A stretch of DNA of 64,000 bases, taken from positions 5,332,001 through 5,396,000 of the forward strand of contig NZ_CP113068.1 of the NCBI RefSeq assembly GCF_026625885.1, written 5' to 3'. The notes under the pieces are model-generated. The model saw only the letters and a list, made by a program, of their open reading frames with translations. It was not told where the DNA came from and searched no databases. Position 1 is the first letter of the stretch. Each line of letters starts with the position of its first letter. Source of the DNA: Roseateles sp. SL47. GTDB lineage: Bacteria > Pseudomonadota > Gammaproteobacteria > Burkholderiales > Burkholderiaceae_C. The position numbers were made by a program, and so were the translations under genes. This document shows positions 57,331-64,000 of this stretch, piece after piece.

Positions 57331-57846
57331 TCACACAGGCCGATTCAGGCGTTGCGCGCAGAACTGCTGGGCGGCCTTGAGTTCCGACTCCACCGTGCGC
57401 AGCGAAATGCCCAGATGGCGCGCCACCTCCTTCTGCGGCCAGCCCTCCAGGCGCACCAGCAGCACCACCTCGCGGCGGCGCGTTGGCATCTCGGCCAGCG
57501 CCGCCATCAGGCAGGCCATCTCCGAGCGCACTTCGGCCAGCTCCGAGGGGCCCGGCGAAGGGTCGGGCAGCGTGTGCATCAACTCCTCCACTTCTTCGGT
57601 GGAGAGCAGGCGGCTTTGGCTGCGCTGCACGTCAATGGCCAGATTGATGCCCATGCGGACCAGGTAAGCCTGGGGGTTCTGAACCGGCCCGGCGATCTCG
57701 GGCTCACGCTCCAGCCTCAGCCAGACTTCGTGCAGCGCATCACTGGCCAGCTCGGTATTGCCCAGCTTGATGGCCAGGCTCTGACGGATCTGGTCATATT
57801 TCTGGACCAGCAGGTTGCGCAGCAGCGGCAGCACGCCTTCACTCAT
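57331..57846 (-). CDS. ECF RNA polymerase sigma factor, FecI type (VreI-like)
   Basis: This 171-residue sigma factor has region 2 (KYDQIRQSLAIKLGNTELAS then DALHEVWLRLE) and region 4 (MPTRRREVVLLVRLEGWPQK, HLGISLRTVESELKAA). The FecI-type shortness and the FecR gene next to it indicate cell-surface signalling. ATG 57846 overlaps the stop of the receptor gene by eight bases; the longer frame to 58047 is inside that gene and has no homology. It is expected to drive the GGTTT/CGTC promoters described in this locus. Confidence 0.93.
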   Translation of the reverse strand: MSEGVLPLLRNLLVQKYDQIRQSLAIKLGNTELASDALHEVWLRLEREPEIAGPVQNPQAYLVRMGINLAIDVQRSQSRLLSTEEVEELMHTLPDPSPGPSELAEVRSEMACLMAALAEMPTRRREVVLLVRLEGWPQKEVARHLGISLRTVESELKAAQQFCAQRLNRPV

Positions 57847-58555
57847 CGCCACCCTCCTGGGAGGCGCAAGGGACCGGCGCCGGCTTTCGGGTCGGCAGAA
57901 TGACCAGGGCCAGAGGCTGCTGCAGGGACGGAGGCGGCAGGGCCTCCAGCCGCAGGCCTTGCAATGTGGCGACGATGGCGCGGTCCCGCCCCGGGCTGCC
58001 GGTGCTGCCCAGCAGTTGCGGCGCCTTGAGGCGCCCCGTCGCATCAACTTCCAGCAGCAGGATCGCCCGGTAATTCCCGGGCGCCGTCAGCCGACGCGCA
58101 CACAGGGCCTGCCAGACCCGCTGCTGCACCAGGCCGTCGTAGCTGCGGTCCAGGCGGGGCGCGGACACATCGGCCTCGAGGTCCTCCCGGAGCACGAAGG
58201 AATCGCTGTCGCCGCCCTCGCCCATCCGTTCCGCCCGCAGGCGGGTGCCGATCAGCAGCAGATCCAGCGCTTCCTGCGGGGTGAAGTGGCCGTCAATGGC
58301 GTGGGAGCGGCGCTGCGCCACCAGTTCGTCACTGAACAGCACGGTTTCGTCGGCGACCACCGCATAACGTTCCAGGGCCTGCGCCAGCGGCAGCGCAGGA
58401 ATGCTGAAATACAGCGGCGCACGAGCGCCCGCCGCCGCCGTCATCGCGGGTTGAGTGGCCGCACGCGCAGCCGCCGGTGCGGGCGCCCCTGCCAAGGACA
58501 ACGCGCAGGCGTACGCCGCCGCGCGTCCTAGATCCACACGCGACGCAGCCAGCAC
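57839..58555 (-). CDS. Periplasmic STN-domain receptor without barrel (VreA-like)
   Basis: This 238-residue exported protein has a signal segment (RAAAYACALSLAGAPAPAAA). A secretin/TonB short N-terminal (STN) domain follows (FSIPALPLAQALERYAVVAD, HFTPQEALDLLLIGTRLRAE). A C-terminal TonB-C-like domain (NYRAILLLEVDATGRLKAPQ) completes it. There is no TonB box or beta-barrel, so it is not a transporter. In P. aeruginosa VreA has this unusual layout and sits in front of vreI and vreR, as here. GTG 58555 has GGAGGG eight bases upstream. Confidence 0.85.
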   Translation of the reverse strand: MLAASRVDLGRAAAYACALSLAGAPAPAAARAATQPAMTAAAGARAPLYFSIPALPLAQALERYAVVADETVLFSDELVAQRRSHAIDGHFTPQEALDLLLIGTRLRAERMGEGGDSDSFVLREDLEADVSAPRLDRSYDGLVQQRVWQALCARRLTAPGNYRAILLLEVDATGRLKAPQLLGSTGSPGRDRAIVATLQGLRLEALPPPSLQQPLALVILPTRKPAPVPCASQEGGDE

Positions 58556-58708
58556 CGGGAGGCCCTCCGCCAGCCATCGCAGGAGCCCAGGCGCCCCTCA
58601 TCAACCGTCCGGGAGATGTTCCTCCGGCGGTCCACCACGCCCATCAGCAAGTCCACGTTAGCCTTGGTTCAAAAAGTCGAAATGTTTCCGGTGGAACGTT
58701 GCGATGCG

Positions 58709-58726
58709 ATGACAGCGAGACGACGC
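58709..58726 (-). promoter_or_regulatory. PHO-box-like sequence upstream of the receptor-sigma pair
   Basis: The minus strand reads GCGTCGT-CTCG-CTGTCAT. The second heptamer is a perfect PhoB half site and the first matches four of seven positions; spacing (four bases) is correct. It lies about 154 bases upstream of the receptor start. PhoB control of this gene pair is known for vreA in P. aeruginosa (from memory), which raises the prior, but the site is only half convincing. Confidence 0.4.
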
Positions 58727-58763
58727 CCCCTGAAGTCGGCGGGTGGCTGCGCCGATGCAGGCC

Positions 58764-59534
58764 TTATCTGGCAGCGGCTCTTCCCAATGACCCCAGTGAC
58801 CCCAGTGACCCCAGGGCCCCCAGCCCCCCCCCTGGCGCCAGTGACGAGCCCACCGCTTCATTGAGTCGGACCGCCGGAGCGGCCGCATGGGCCCGATTCA
58901 CGCCCTCCAAACCAGCAGCCGCCTGGATGTGGTGCGCCCGCAGCGCCTGCAGCAGCCCACGATTGATCCGAAACTCTTCATGGTCGTCGGTCACAAAGGC
59001 CGAGCCGTTGAGGCAGCGCCAGACGATGTCGACCGCATGCGCATCGGCACAGACGCGGTTCAGGTCCTGCTCAAACGCCTGCGGATCCGGCAGCGGATCC
59101 GACCGCAGCGAATAACCGACGAACCAGCGCCACAGCATGTTGTAGCCCATGCCCTCGCGAACGCGGCGCGGGTCGGGCAGCGAATACACCACCTGCAGCA
59201 ACCAGGCCCGCACCAGCATGCGGCCCTCCAGGCCGCTCCGGCAGGACGCTTCCAGTTCCGCAATGAACCGGCTTTCAAACGCCAGCGTGTTGTCGATGGC
59301 CTCTCTCAGGTGCACCAGCGGATGCTCCGGTGGCACCAGCGCCTTCAAATGATCAACGGCCATCCACACGGGGTGCGAGACGATCCACACCCAGGGAACG
59401 CCATAGCGGTCCACCGGCACCGGTTTGCTGCGGGCCATCTCCACATGGCGGGACAGTTCCTTGTCCAGCGTCTGCATGGACACGCTGGGTGCGTATTCGC
59501 CGGCTGCATCATGGTCTGGCCTCCGTTTTCTCAT
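58764..59534 (-). CDS. Solo transposase-N-terminal (DUF772-like) domain protein
   Basis: This 256-residue protein has a central region (PPEHPLVHLREAIDNTLAFE, VRAWLLQVVYSLPDPRRVRE, YNMLWRWFVGYSLRSDPLPD) that clearly resembles the DUF772 N-terminal domain of IS5/IS1182 transposases. No DDE catalytic domain follows. Instead the protein ends in FVTDDHEEFRINRGLLQAL and a Gly/Leu/Ser repeat. ATG 59534 has GGAGG six bases upstream, and a candidate ECF promoter lies about 80 bases before it, so it looks expressed and possibly domesticated. The longer frame to 59690 would start upstream of that promoter. Confidence 0.7.
   Translation of the reverse strand: MRKRRPDHDAAGEYAPSVSMQTLDKELSRHVEMARSKPVPVDRYGVPWVWIVSHPVWMAVDHLKALVPPEHPLVHLREAIDNTLAFESRFIAELEASCRSGLEGRMLVRAWLLQVVYSLPDPRRVREGMGYNMLWRWFVGYSLRSDPLPDPQAFEQDLNRVCADAHAVDIVWRCLNGSAFVTDDHEEFRINRGLLQALRAHHIQAAAGLEGVNRAHAAAPAVRLNEAVGSSLAPGGGLGALGSLGSLGSLGRAAAR
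58786..58822 (-). repeat. 9-bp tandem repeat at the end of the DUF772-like gene
   Basis: Four near-perfect copies of GACCCCAGT encode the terminal Gly-Ser-Leu repeats of the protein. Copy number could vary without a frameshift. Confidence 0.8.
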
Positions 59535-59613
59535 CTTGACCTCCGCCCTGTTGGGGGACGCTTCACACACGGTGGCAGCCGGAGGCTGGTCCGCGCATTG
59601 AGGCGCCCTATCC

Positions 59614-59640
59614 ATCAGACGAGTGGCGCGGTGGGAAACC
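59614..59640 (-). promoter_or_regulatory. Candidate ECF sigma promoter upstream of the DUF772-like gene
   Basis: The minus strand reads GCGGTTTC (from 59642), N12, TCGTCTGAT. The GCGGTTTC block is identical to the exoprotein site and CGTCT is identical to the fecR and transporter sites, with equal spacing. It lies 80 bases upstream of ATG 59534. Confidence 0.55.
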
Positions 59641-59697
59641 GCAGGCTTTCGATCCGGATTCACCACTCGCGGCTTCAGCGATGTGCGCAATGCAGAA

Positions 59698-59723
59698 CGC
59701 CAGACTGGCGAACCAGTCTGGCG
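59698..59723 (-). terminator. Perfect hairpin after the phosphate-binding-like gene
   Basis: An 11-bp perfect stem, CGCCAGACTGG/CCAGTCTGGCG, with a four-base loop (CGAA on the plus strand, TTCG on the minus, a very stable tetraloop) lies 33 bases after the stop at 59756. The T-tract is weak (TTCTGCATT). It is probably a terminator or mRNA-stabilising element. Confidence 0.7.
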
Positions 59724-59755
59724 AGCTCACCTGCCGAAGCGGTGAGTCAGATCAC

Positions 59756-60970
59756 TCAGCGGCCGGTCACGCTGGAGCAGGCGGTGCCGTTGATTTCCAG
59801 CGAGGCACCCGAGGTCAGGAAGGTCTGCTGGATGGCGGTGAGCCAGGCGGCGGGCAGCTTCACGAAGTTGTGGGTGGTGATGTAGCTGTCGTAGGTACCG
59901 CCGACCAGCTTGCTGACAAAGTCCTTGGTCGCATAGGCTGCGCTGCCGGAAGCAGCCCCGCCGGCATAGCACTGACCCAGGATCAGGTTGGTGGTGCCGT
60001 AGATGGGATAGAACGACGCGTTGTAGGTGTAGGCCGGCACCCAGTTGATCGGGTTGGCACGGGCCAGGGTCGTGGCCGGGGGGGCCGGCAGCGCGGAGCG
60101 GATGGCGTCGTCATTGGGCGAGAAGCCATTGATGCGGGCCACCACGGCATTTTGTTCACCGGTGTAGCCAGGCTCGGGGCTCAGGTAGCCCAGGCTGTGG
60201 TTGGCGGTCACGGCGGTCTTGACACCACCGCTGCCGGCGCCGCCCACCCACACATCGGGCAGGCCGTCGTTGTTGGCGTCCTGTGCGGCGGTGAGGGCCG
60301 GCAGGGCGCTGGCCACCATCGTCTTGAAGTTGTTGGAGACGGTGAAGGACTTGCCAAACGGTGCGCAGGCCTGGTTCAGGAAGCGCGACAGCAGCTCGGT
60401 CGTGCCGCTGTTGTCGGTGCGATAGACCACGGCGATCGGGCTGGCTGCGCCCACGCCACCGTCATCGGCCACCGTCGTCACCTGGTTCCAGGTGCGAGCG
60501 CCGCTGTCGAACGAGTAGATCTTGCACAGCTCTTCGGTGCTCAGGTTCAGCGTGGTGATGCCGGATTCCTTGTAAGGCAGCAGCACGGGGGTGGCGACAG
60601 CGGGGATCTGCACCAGACGGCCATAGTTGGCCACGGTGGAAGCGCTGCCGTTGTTGTAGGCCGCGTTGTAGGTGGTGATTTCGGCGCTGCTCAGCGCGGA
60701 ATCACTGCCCACGATGTGCACCGTGCCGGACTTGCCCAGCAGGGAGGCATTGTTGGTCAGGAAAGCGGTCTTGCCCGTGCCGCTGCCCGTCCCCAGATAG
60801 GTCCAGGTACCGAGGATCGGGCCATTGGTGATGATGTCTTGGTACATCGGCTGCGGCAGCGTGGCGCCGCCAGAGGTCACCGATTGGGCAGCGGCGGCAC
60901 CGGTCACAGCGATCAGGGCCATGGCCACGGCAGCATGCAGGCGGCCGATATGGAGATTCACGGATTTCAT
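59756..60970 (-). CDS. PstS/DING-like phosphate-binding family protein
   Basis: This 404-residue exported protein has a signal peptide (AAVAMALIAVTGAAAAQ). PBP-like motifs typical of PstS/DING proteins follow: SGGATLPQPMYQDI at the mature N-terminus, HIVGSDSALSSAEITTYN and VVYRTDNSGTTELLSRFLNQ. No pstCAB genes are present, so it is not a standard transporter operon. DING/LapA-like proteins in P. aeruginosa sit near the Vre-Pdt cluster and can be exported or have phosphatase activity (from memory). ATG 60970 has AGGAG eight bases upstream. Confidence 0.8.
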   Translation of the reverse strand: MKSVNLHIGRLHAAVAMALIAVTGAAAAQSVTSGGATLPQPMYQDIITNGPILGTWTYLGTGSGTGKTAFLTNNASLLGKSGTVHIVGSDSALSSAEITTYNAAYNNGSASTVANYGRLVQIPAVATPVLLPYKESGITTLNLSTEELCKIYSFDSGARTWNQVTTVADDGGVGAASPIAVVYRTDNSGTTELLSRFLNQACAPFGKSFTVSNNFKTMVASALPALTAAQDANNDGLPDVWVGGAGSGGVKTAVTANHSLGYLSPEPGYTGEQNAVVARINGFSPNDDAIRSALPAPPATTLARANPINWVPAYTYNASFYPIYGTTNLILGQCYAGGAASGSAAYATKDFVSKLVGGTYDSYITTHNFVKLPAAWLTAIQQTFLTSGASLEINGTACSSVTGR

Positions 60971-61300
60971 CAAGTTGCTCCTTGAACAAACCAGAGGTTG
61001 AAACACCAGACTCTTAGCCTCTCAGGCGCGGCCCCGTGGTGGTGAGGTGACACGCCTGTTCGACCTTTTGTCGAGGCATCGGCAGCACTGCAGGGCCGTG
61101 TTGCCGATGTGCTCATTCTTCGGTGGCAGGGTGACGGCCCATTGACCGGATCACCGGAACACGAGCGGTCAATCACGGGTGTGTGCAGGGCTGGAGAAGC
61201 GTCAGAGCGGGCCCTTCTCCGGAACTTCTCCCGAAGCGGCCGCAGATCCTCCCGAGCATTCGCCACCGTGCACTGGGAAACAAGGCGCGATACTGATTGG

Positions 61301-61885
61301 ATGCAAGAACGCTTCCACGCCGACATTCTTCGCAACCCTCACAACCGCCGCATCCTGGAGCGCTGGGATGCACTGGCCTTGCCGGACGGCTGGCTGGTGG
61401 CGGGCTGTCTGTTCCAGACCGTGTGGAACCTGCACAGCGGCCGTGACCCCACAGCGGACATCCAGGACTACGACCTCTTCTACTTCAATCCGGACGATGT
61501 CACCGACGAGGGGGAGCGCCGCATGCAGGCGCATGCAGAGACCGTGCTGGGCGATCTGGGCATCACCGTGGAGGCCACCAACCAGGCGCGGGTCCATCTC
61601 TGGTATGAAAGCTACTTCGGCCATCCCTACGCACCGCTGGGCAGTTCGAAGGAAGGCATCGACCGTTTCCTGGTACCGGCCACCTGCGTGGGTGTGCGAC
61701 CGGGCGGCGAGGTCTACGCGCCGAACGGGCTCGCTTCGTTGTATGCGGGAGATCTGCGGATGAACCCGCTGTCCCCGCATCGCGACCTGTTCGAACGCAA
61801 GGCGGCGTCCTATCAGCGACGCTGGCCCTGGCTGACGATCCATCCGCCCCAGGATCTGTCGCCAACGCGCATCGCAACCGCTTGA
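61301..61885 (+). CDS. Nucleotidyltransferase-like protein (DUF925 family)
   Basis: This 194-residue cytoplasmic protein matches the nucleotidyltransferase-like DUF925 family. It has NPHNRRILERWDALALPDGW, VAGCLFQTVWNLHSGRD and the acidic pair in DIQDYDLFYFNPDD, and later VYAPNGLASLYAGDLRMNPL. The substrate is unknown. ATG 61301 was chosen; the frame is open to 61109 but without family similarity. It is a single gene between divergent and convergent neighbours. Confidence 0.85.
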   Translation: MQERFHADILRNPHNRRILERWDALALPDGWLVAGCLFQTVWNLHSGRDPTADIQDYDLFYFNPDDVTDEGERRMQAHAETVLGDLGITVEATNQARVHLWYESYFGHPYAPLGSSKEGIDRFLVPATCVGVRPGGEVYAPNGLASLYAGDLRMNPLSPHRDLFERKAASYQRRWPWLTIHPPQDLSPTRIATA

Positions 61886-61960
61886 CCCTCACGTCGCGTC
61901 AGGGCTGGGGGAGGCAACCGGTGCGCGCCGCAAGGCAGCGATGCACCGCCACCTTCGCCA

Positions 61961-62923
61961 TCAGACGACAGCGGACGGTGCCCCCATGCGGGCATTGCGC
62001 ATCAGGCGCGCGGCGAACAGGGTGATGGAGCGACCCCACGGCGTGTAGCGCGGCAGTTGGAACAGATCGGCCCCGGGCCGGGCCACACCCGCCGCCGTCG
62101 ACACGGCAGCCTCAAAGCCCAGTTCCCGCAGCAGGGCCGCATGGCCGGCGTCGTAGTCGCGCACCGGGCGACCATTCGGATAAGCAAAGCTGCGTACCGG
62201 GCGGCCGGTCAGCCGTTCCAGAGCCTCGCGTCCCGCCTGCACCTGATGGCGCGCAGCGTCCAGTGTCAAGGTGGTGAGCACCGTGTGGTCCACCGTGTGT
62301 CCACCGACCTCATGGCCCGCATCTGCCAGCGCACGAAGTTGCGCGTCGCTGAGCATCAGGTCCTCCGGCAGCGGCCCCACCGGATGGGCCGCCAGCATCC
62401 GTGCCACCTGTGCATCCCGCTCCGCAGGCGCCAGATACTTCAGCTGCACCTGCAAGGCGGAGATGGCCTTCAGCCGTTCTTCCCCCGTCGAGATCGGATG
62501 CCGGCCCATGCCGATCGATGCCAGGTCGAGCACCGGTCCGTGGGCCCGACGCACGAATTCAATGACGGTGTCGCTGAACATGCGTCCGCCGTTGAGATAC
62601 CCGGTCGCCACAAACACCGTGGCCTTGGCCTGGTGGCGCGCCAGGATGGGATGGGCCACCGTCAGGTTGTCCGCATAGCCATCATCAAAGGTGATGCAGG
62701 CGGCACGTCGGGGCAGACGTTTCTCGCGCAAGGCCTGCGCGGCCTCGGACACGGTCATCAGCGTGAAATGTCGCGACAGGAAGCGGGTCTGGGCCTCGAA
62801 CAGCGCCGCGTCGATTTCGCCGGGGCGCAAGGGGTCCGGCACTGGCAGCACCCGGTGATAGATGAGGATGCTCAAGGCCGGCGCACCGCCCGGCCAGCCC
62901 AGCAGGCTCAGCGAGGCCAGCAT
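61961..62923 (-). CDS. Polysaccharide deacetylase (NodB-like)
   Basis: This 320-residue protein has NodB motif 1 AACITFDDGYADN (with the catalytic Asp and metal-binding Asp). Motif 2 is EVGGHTVDHTVL (His pair) and motif 3 RSFAYPNGRPVRDYD. The N-terminal ILIYHRVLPVPDPLRPGEID is typical of deacetylases from exosortase-A-type EPS loci. ATG 62923 shares its A with the stop codon of the upstream gene (TGATG), so the two are translationally coupled. It likely deacetylates the exopolysaccharide or its precursor. Confidence 0.92.
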   Translation of the reverse strand: MLASLSLLGWPGGAPALSILIYHRVLPVPDPLRPGEIDAALFEAQTRFLSRHFTLMTVSEAAQALREKRLPRRAACITFDDGYADNLTVAHPILARHQAKATVFVATGYLNGGRMFSDTVIEFVRRAHGPVLDLASIGMGRHPISTGEERLKAISALQVQLKYLAPAERDAQVARMLAAHPVGPLPEDLMLSDAQLRALADAGHEVGGHTVDHTVLTTLTLDAARHQVQAGREALERLTGRPVRSFAYPNGRPVRDYDAGHAALLRELGFEAAVSTAAGVARPGADLFQLPRYTPWGRSITLFAARLMRNARMGAPSAVV

Positions 62924-64000
62924 CAGGCACCTCCCCAATAGGGCGAATGCACGTTGGCCGGGCGCGTGCCGGCGGCAATGGCTGCCTGGGTGCGCTGGTC
63001 CATCTCACGGGCCACGATGCGGTCCAGGGCCACCACCATCAGCACCAGGTAGTAGGGCATGTCGAAATAGACCAGGCTCAGGAATGCGCCGCCGGTGGCA
63101 TAACCGATCAGGCCCACCTGGCACATGGCGGCCAGGTCCCGGGCCCATTGCAGCTCGGCCACATTGCGTGTGGCCCGGATCACCAGGGACGCGCGCCGCC
63201 AGGTCAGCCAGAAGATGCCCACGAACAGGAACAGCCCGACAAAACCATGCTCGCCCAGCGCCTGGAAATAGATGCTGTGCGCGGTGAGCGGAATGGTGGG
63301 GTCCGGCGCATATTTGGCAAAGGCCGCCGGCCCGGCCACGGTGAAACCTCCGCCCAGCGGGAACAGATCGACCGCCAGCCGCCAGGCCGTCTGCCAGGCG
63401 TTGATGCGGCCCATGGCCGAACCGTCCTGGTTGTAGGTCTTGATGGTCTCCATGCGGTCGGTCCAGCTCTCCGGCATGAACACGAAGATCAGCGGCAGGG
63501 CCACCAGCACCACCAAGGCCAGCGGCAGCTTGTTGCGACTCTTGAGCCACATGAAGAACGACATGGCACAGATGGCCAGGAAGGCACCGCGCGACTGCGA
63601 GCCCACCGCCGAGGCCATGCACAGCAGCATCGCCACCAGGGCCAGGTTCCGCTGCCATCGCTTGGTGGCCTGCAACTGCAGATATCGGATCAGCGGCACC
63701 GTCATGATGGTGGCCAGGGCCAGCGAGTTGTTGTCCTCGATGAAGGACCCCTCCGGCCCCCACACCCGCGCCGCGCCGCCGGTCATGATGGTGAACAGGC
63801 CGCCCTTGAGCCCGTAATAACCGATGGAAATCACCAGCACCAGGGCCAGCCAGTCCAGGTCACGCCGGCGTTGCACCACCAGCATGGACACCATCACCAT
63901 CAGCAGCACCTTGAAGGCGCGGGACCAAGGCGCGAACTCGCGGTCCGGATAGAAGGAATGGATCATCGGCGAGACACCGATCCACAGCATCCAGATCAGC
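62923..64000 (-). CDS. O-antigen ligase/polymerase-like protein, exosortase-A-associated (5' truncated by window end)
   Basis: The frame is open to the right window edge, so the N-terminus is missing. The visible part of about 358 residues has about nine hydrophobic segments. The family pattern of Wzy/O-antigen ligases is seen: GSQSRGAFLAICAMSFFMWL, the loop MPESWTDRMETIKTY and GGGFTVAGPAAFAKYAPDP, followed by LTAHSIYFQALGEHGFVGL. I recognise this as the exosortase-A-associated O-glycosylation ligase type. It is encoded directly before the deacetylase. Confidence 0.88.
   Translation of the reverse strand, partial: LIWMLWIGVSPMIHSFYPDREFAPWSRAFKVLLMVMVSMLVVQRRRDLDWLALVLVISIGYYGLKGGLFTIMTGGAARVWGPEGSFIEDNNSLALATIMTVPLIRYLQLQATKRWQRNLALVAMLLCMASAVGSQSRGAFLAICAMSFFMWLKSRNKLPLALVVLVALPLIFVFMPESWTDRMETIKTYNQDGSAMGRINAWQTAWRLAVDLFPLGGGFTVAGPAAFAKYAPDPTIPLTAHSIYFQALGEHGFVGLFLFVGIFWLTWRRASLVIRATRNVAELQWARDLAAMCQVGLIGYATGGAFLSLVYFDMPYYLVLMVVALDRIVAREMDQRTQAAIAAGTRPANVHSPYWGGA

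Noticed and set aside
58556..58763. Fifth copy of the GGTTT/CGTC promoter motif upstream of the receptor gene
   Set aside because: No AAACC block with an upstream GACG at the right spacing was found on the plus strand in this gap.
61007..61110. PHO box upstream of the PstS/DING-like gene
   Set aside because: Only a poor GTGTCAC heptamer is visible and no second repeat at correct spacing.

Overview
The window looks like a chromosomal segment of a GC-rich betaproteobacterium, most likely in Burkholderiales near the Rubrivivax/Leptothrix/Roseateles-Mitsuaria group. This is inferred from protein flavour and gene content: an Aot-type amino-acid ABC operon, a GspD/E/F/G-like secretion cluster resembling loci I remember from Methylibium and Leptothrix, an EmrAB-OprM pump, and an exosortase-A-type polysaccharide locus. 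No rRNA, tRNA or CRISPR array was seen.

Layout. (1) 1-4042, plus strand: a basic amino-acid ABC transporter operon in the order binding protein, permease, permease, succinylglutamate-desuccinylase-like enzyme, ATPase. (2) 4079-6143, minus strand: a FliK-like gene and a short lateral-type flagellin with a good terminator and a leader hairpin. (3) 6144-15112: an accessory island of Rhs/YD-repeat polymorphic-toxin genes, all on the minus strand. A Sec-exported Rhs protein without a toxin tip is followed by a second exported Rhs gene, split by a one-base frameshift, that carries a cysteine-rich tip and a candidate immunity gene. Downstream lies an orphan Rhs tip with a 4-bp-overlapping DUF4279 immunity gene, abutted by a complete IS5-type element. 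(4) 15113-24876, plus strand: ten tightly coupled genes for a GspD/E/F/G-type apparatus with PilM/N/O/P-like parts, a lipoprotein secretin with a C-terminal cohesin-like domain and four pseudopilins. (5) 24888-26565: a deleted second copy of the same IS and an IS4/IS1634-type remnant. (6) 26566-29286: aconitase AcnA. (7) 29484-35158: a TetR/CerR-like regulator divergent from an EmrA-EmrB-OprM efflux operon with unusual repetitive DNA. (8) 35302-60970, minus strand: a cell-surface-signalling and two-partner-secretion locus. (9) 61301-64000: a nucleotidyltransferase-like protein, a polysaccharide deacetylase and a truncated O-antigen-ligase-type protein.

Region 8 is the most interesting. It encodes a periplasmic STN-TonB-C-like receptor without a barrel, an ECF sigma factor, a FecR anti-sigma factor, a 4472-residue haemagglutinin-like exoprotein, its FhaC-type transporter, an ExbB fused to DUF2341/LamG-like domains, ExbD, TonB, a porin, a coiled-coil protein, a PstS/DING-like protein and a solo transposase-N-terminal-like protein. 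From memory this parallels the phosphate-responsive VreA/VreI/VreR (PUMA3) and PdtA/PdtB system of Pseudomonas aeruginosa. By eye I found a conserved bipartite motif, G(C/T)GGTTTY-N12-YCGTC, with identical spacing at four places on the coding strand. It lies just upstream of fecR, the exoprotein gene, the transporter gene and the solo transposase-like gene. It is a strong candidate for the promoter recognised by the locus-encoded sigma factor. A PHO-box-like sequence lies upstream of the receptor-sigma pair. Together these suggest a cascade from phosphate limitation through PhoB to the sigma factor, then surface exoprotein export and energised uptake.
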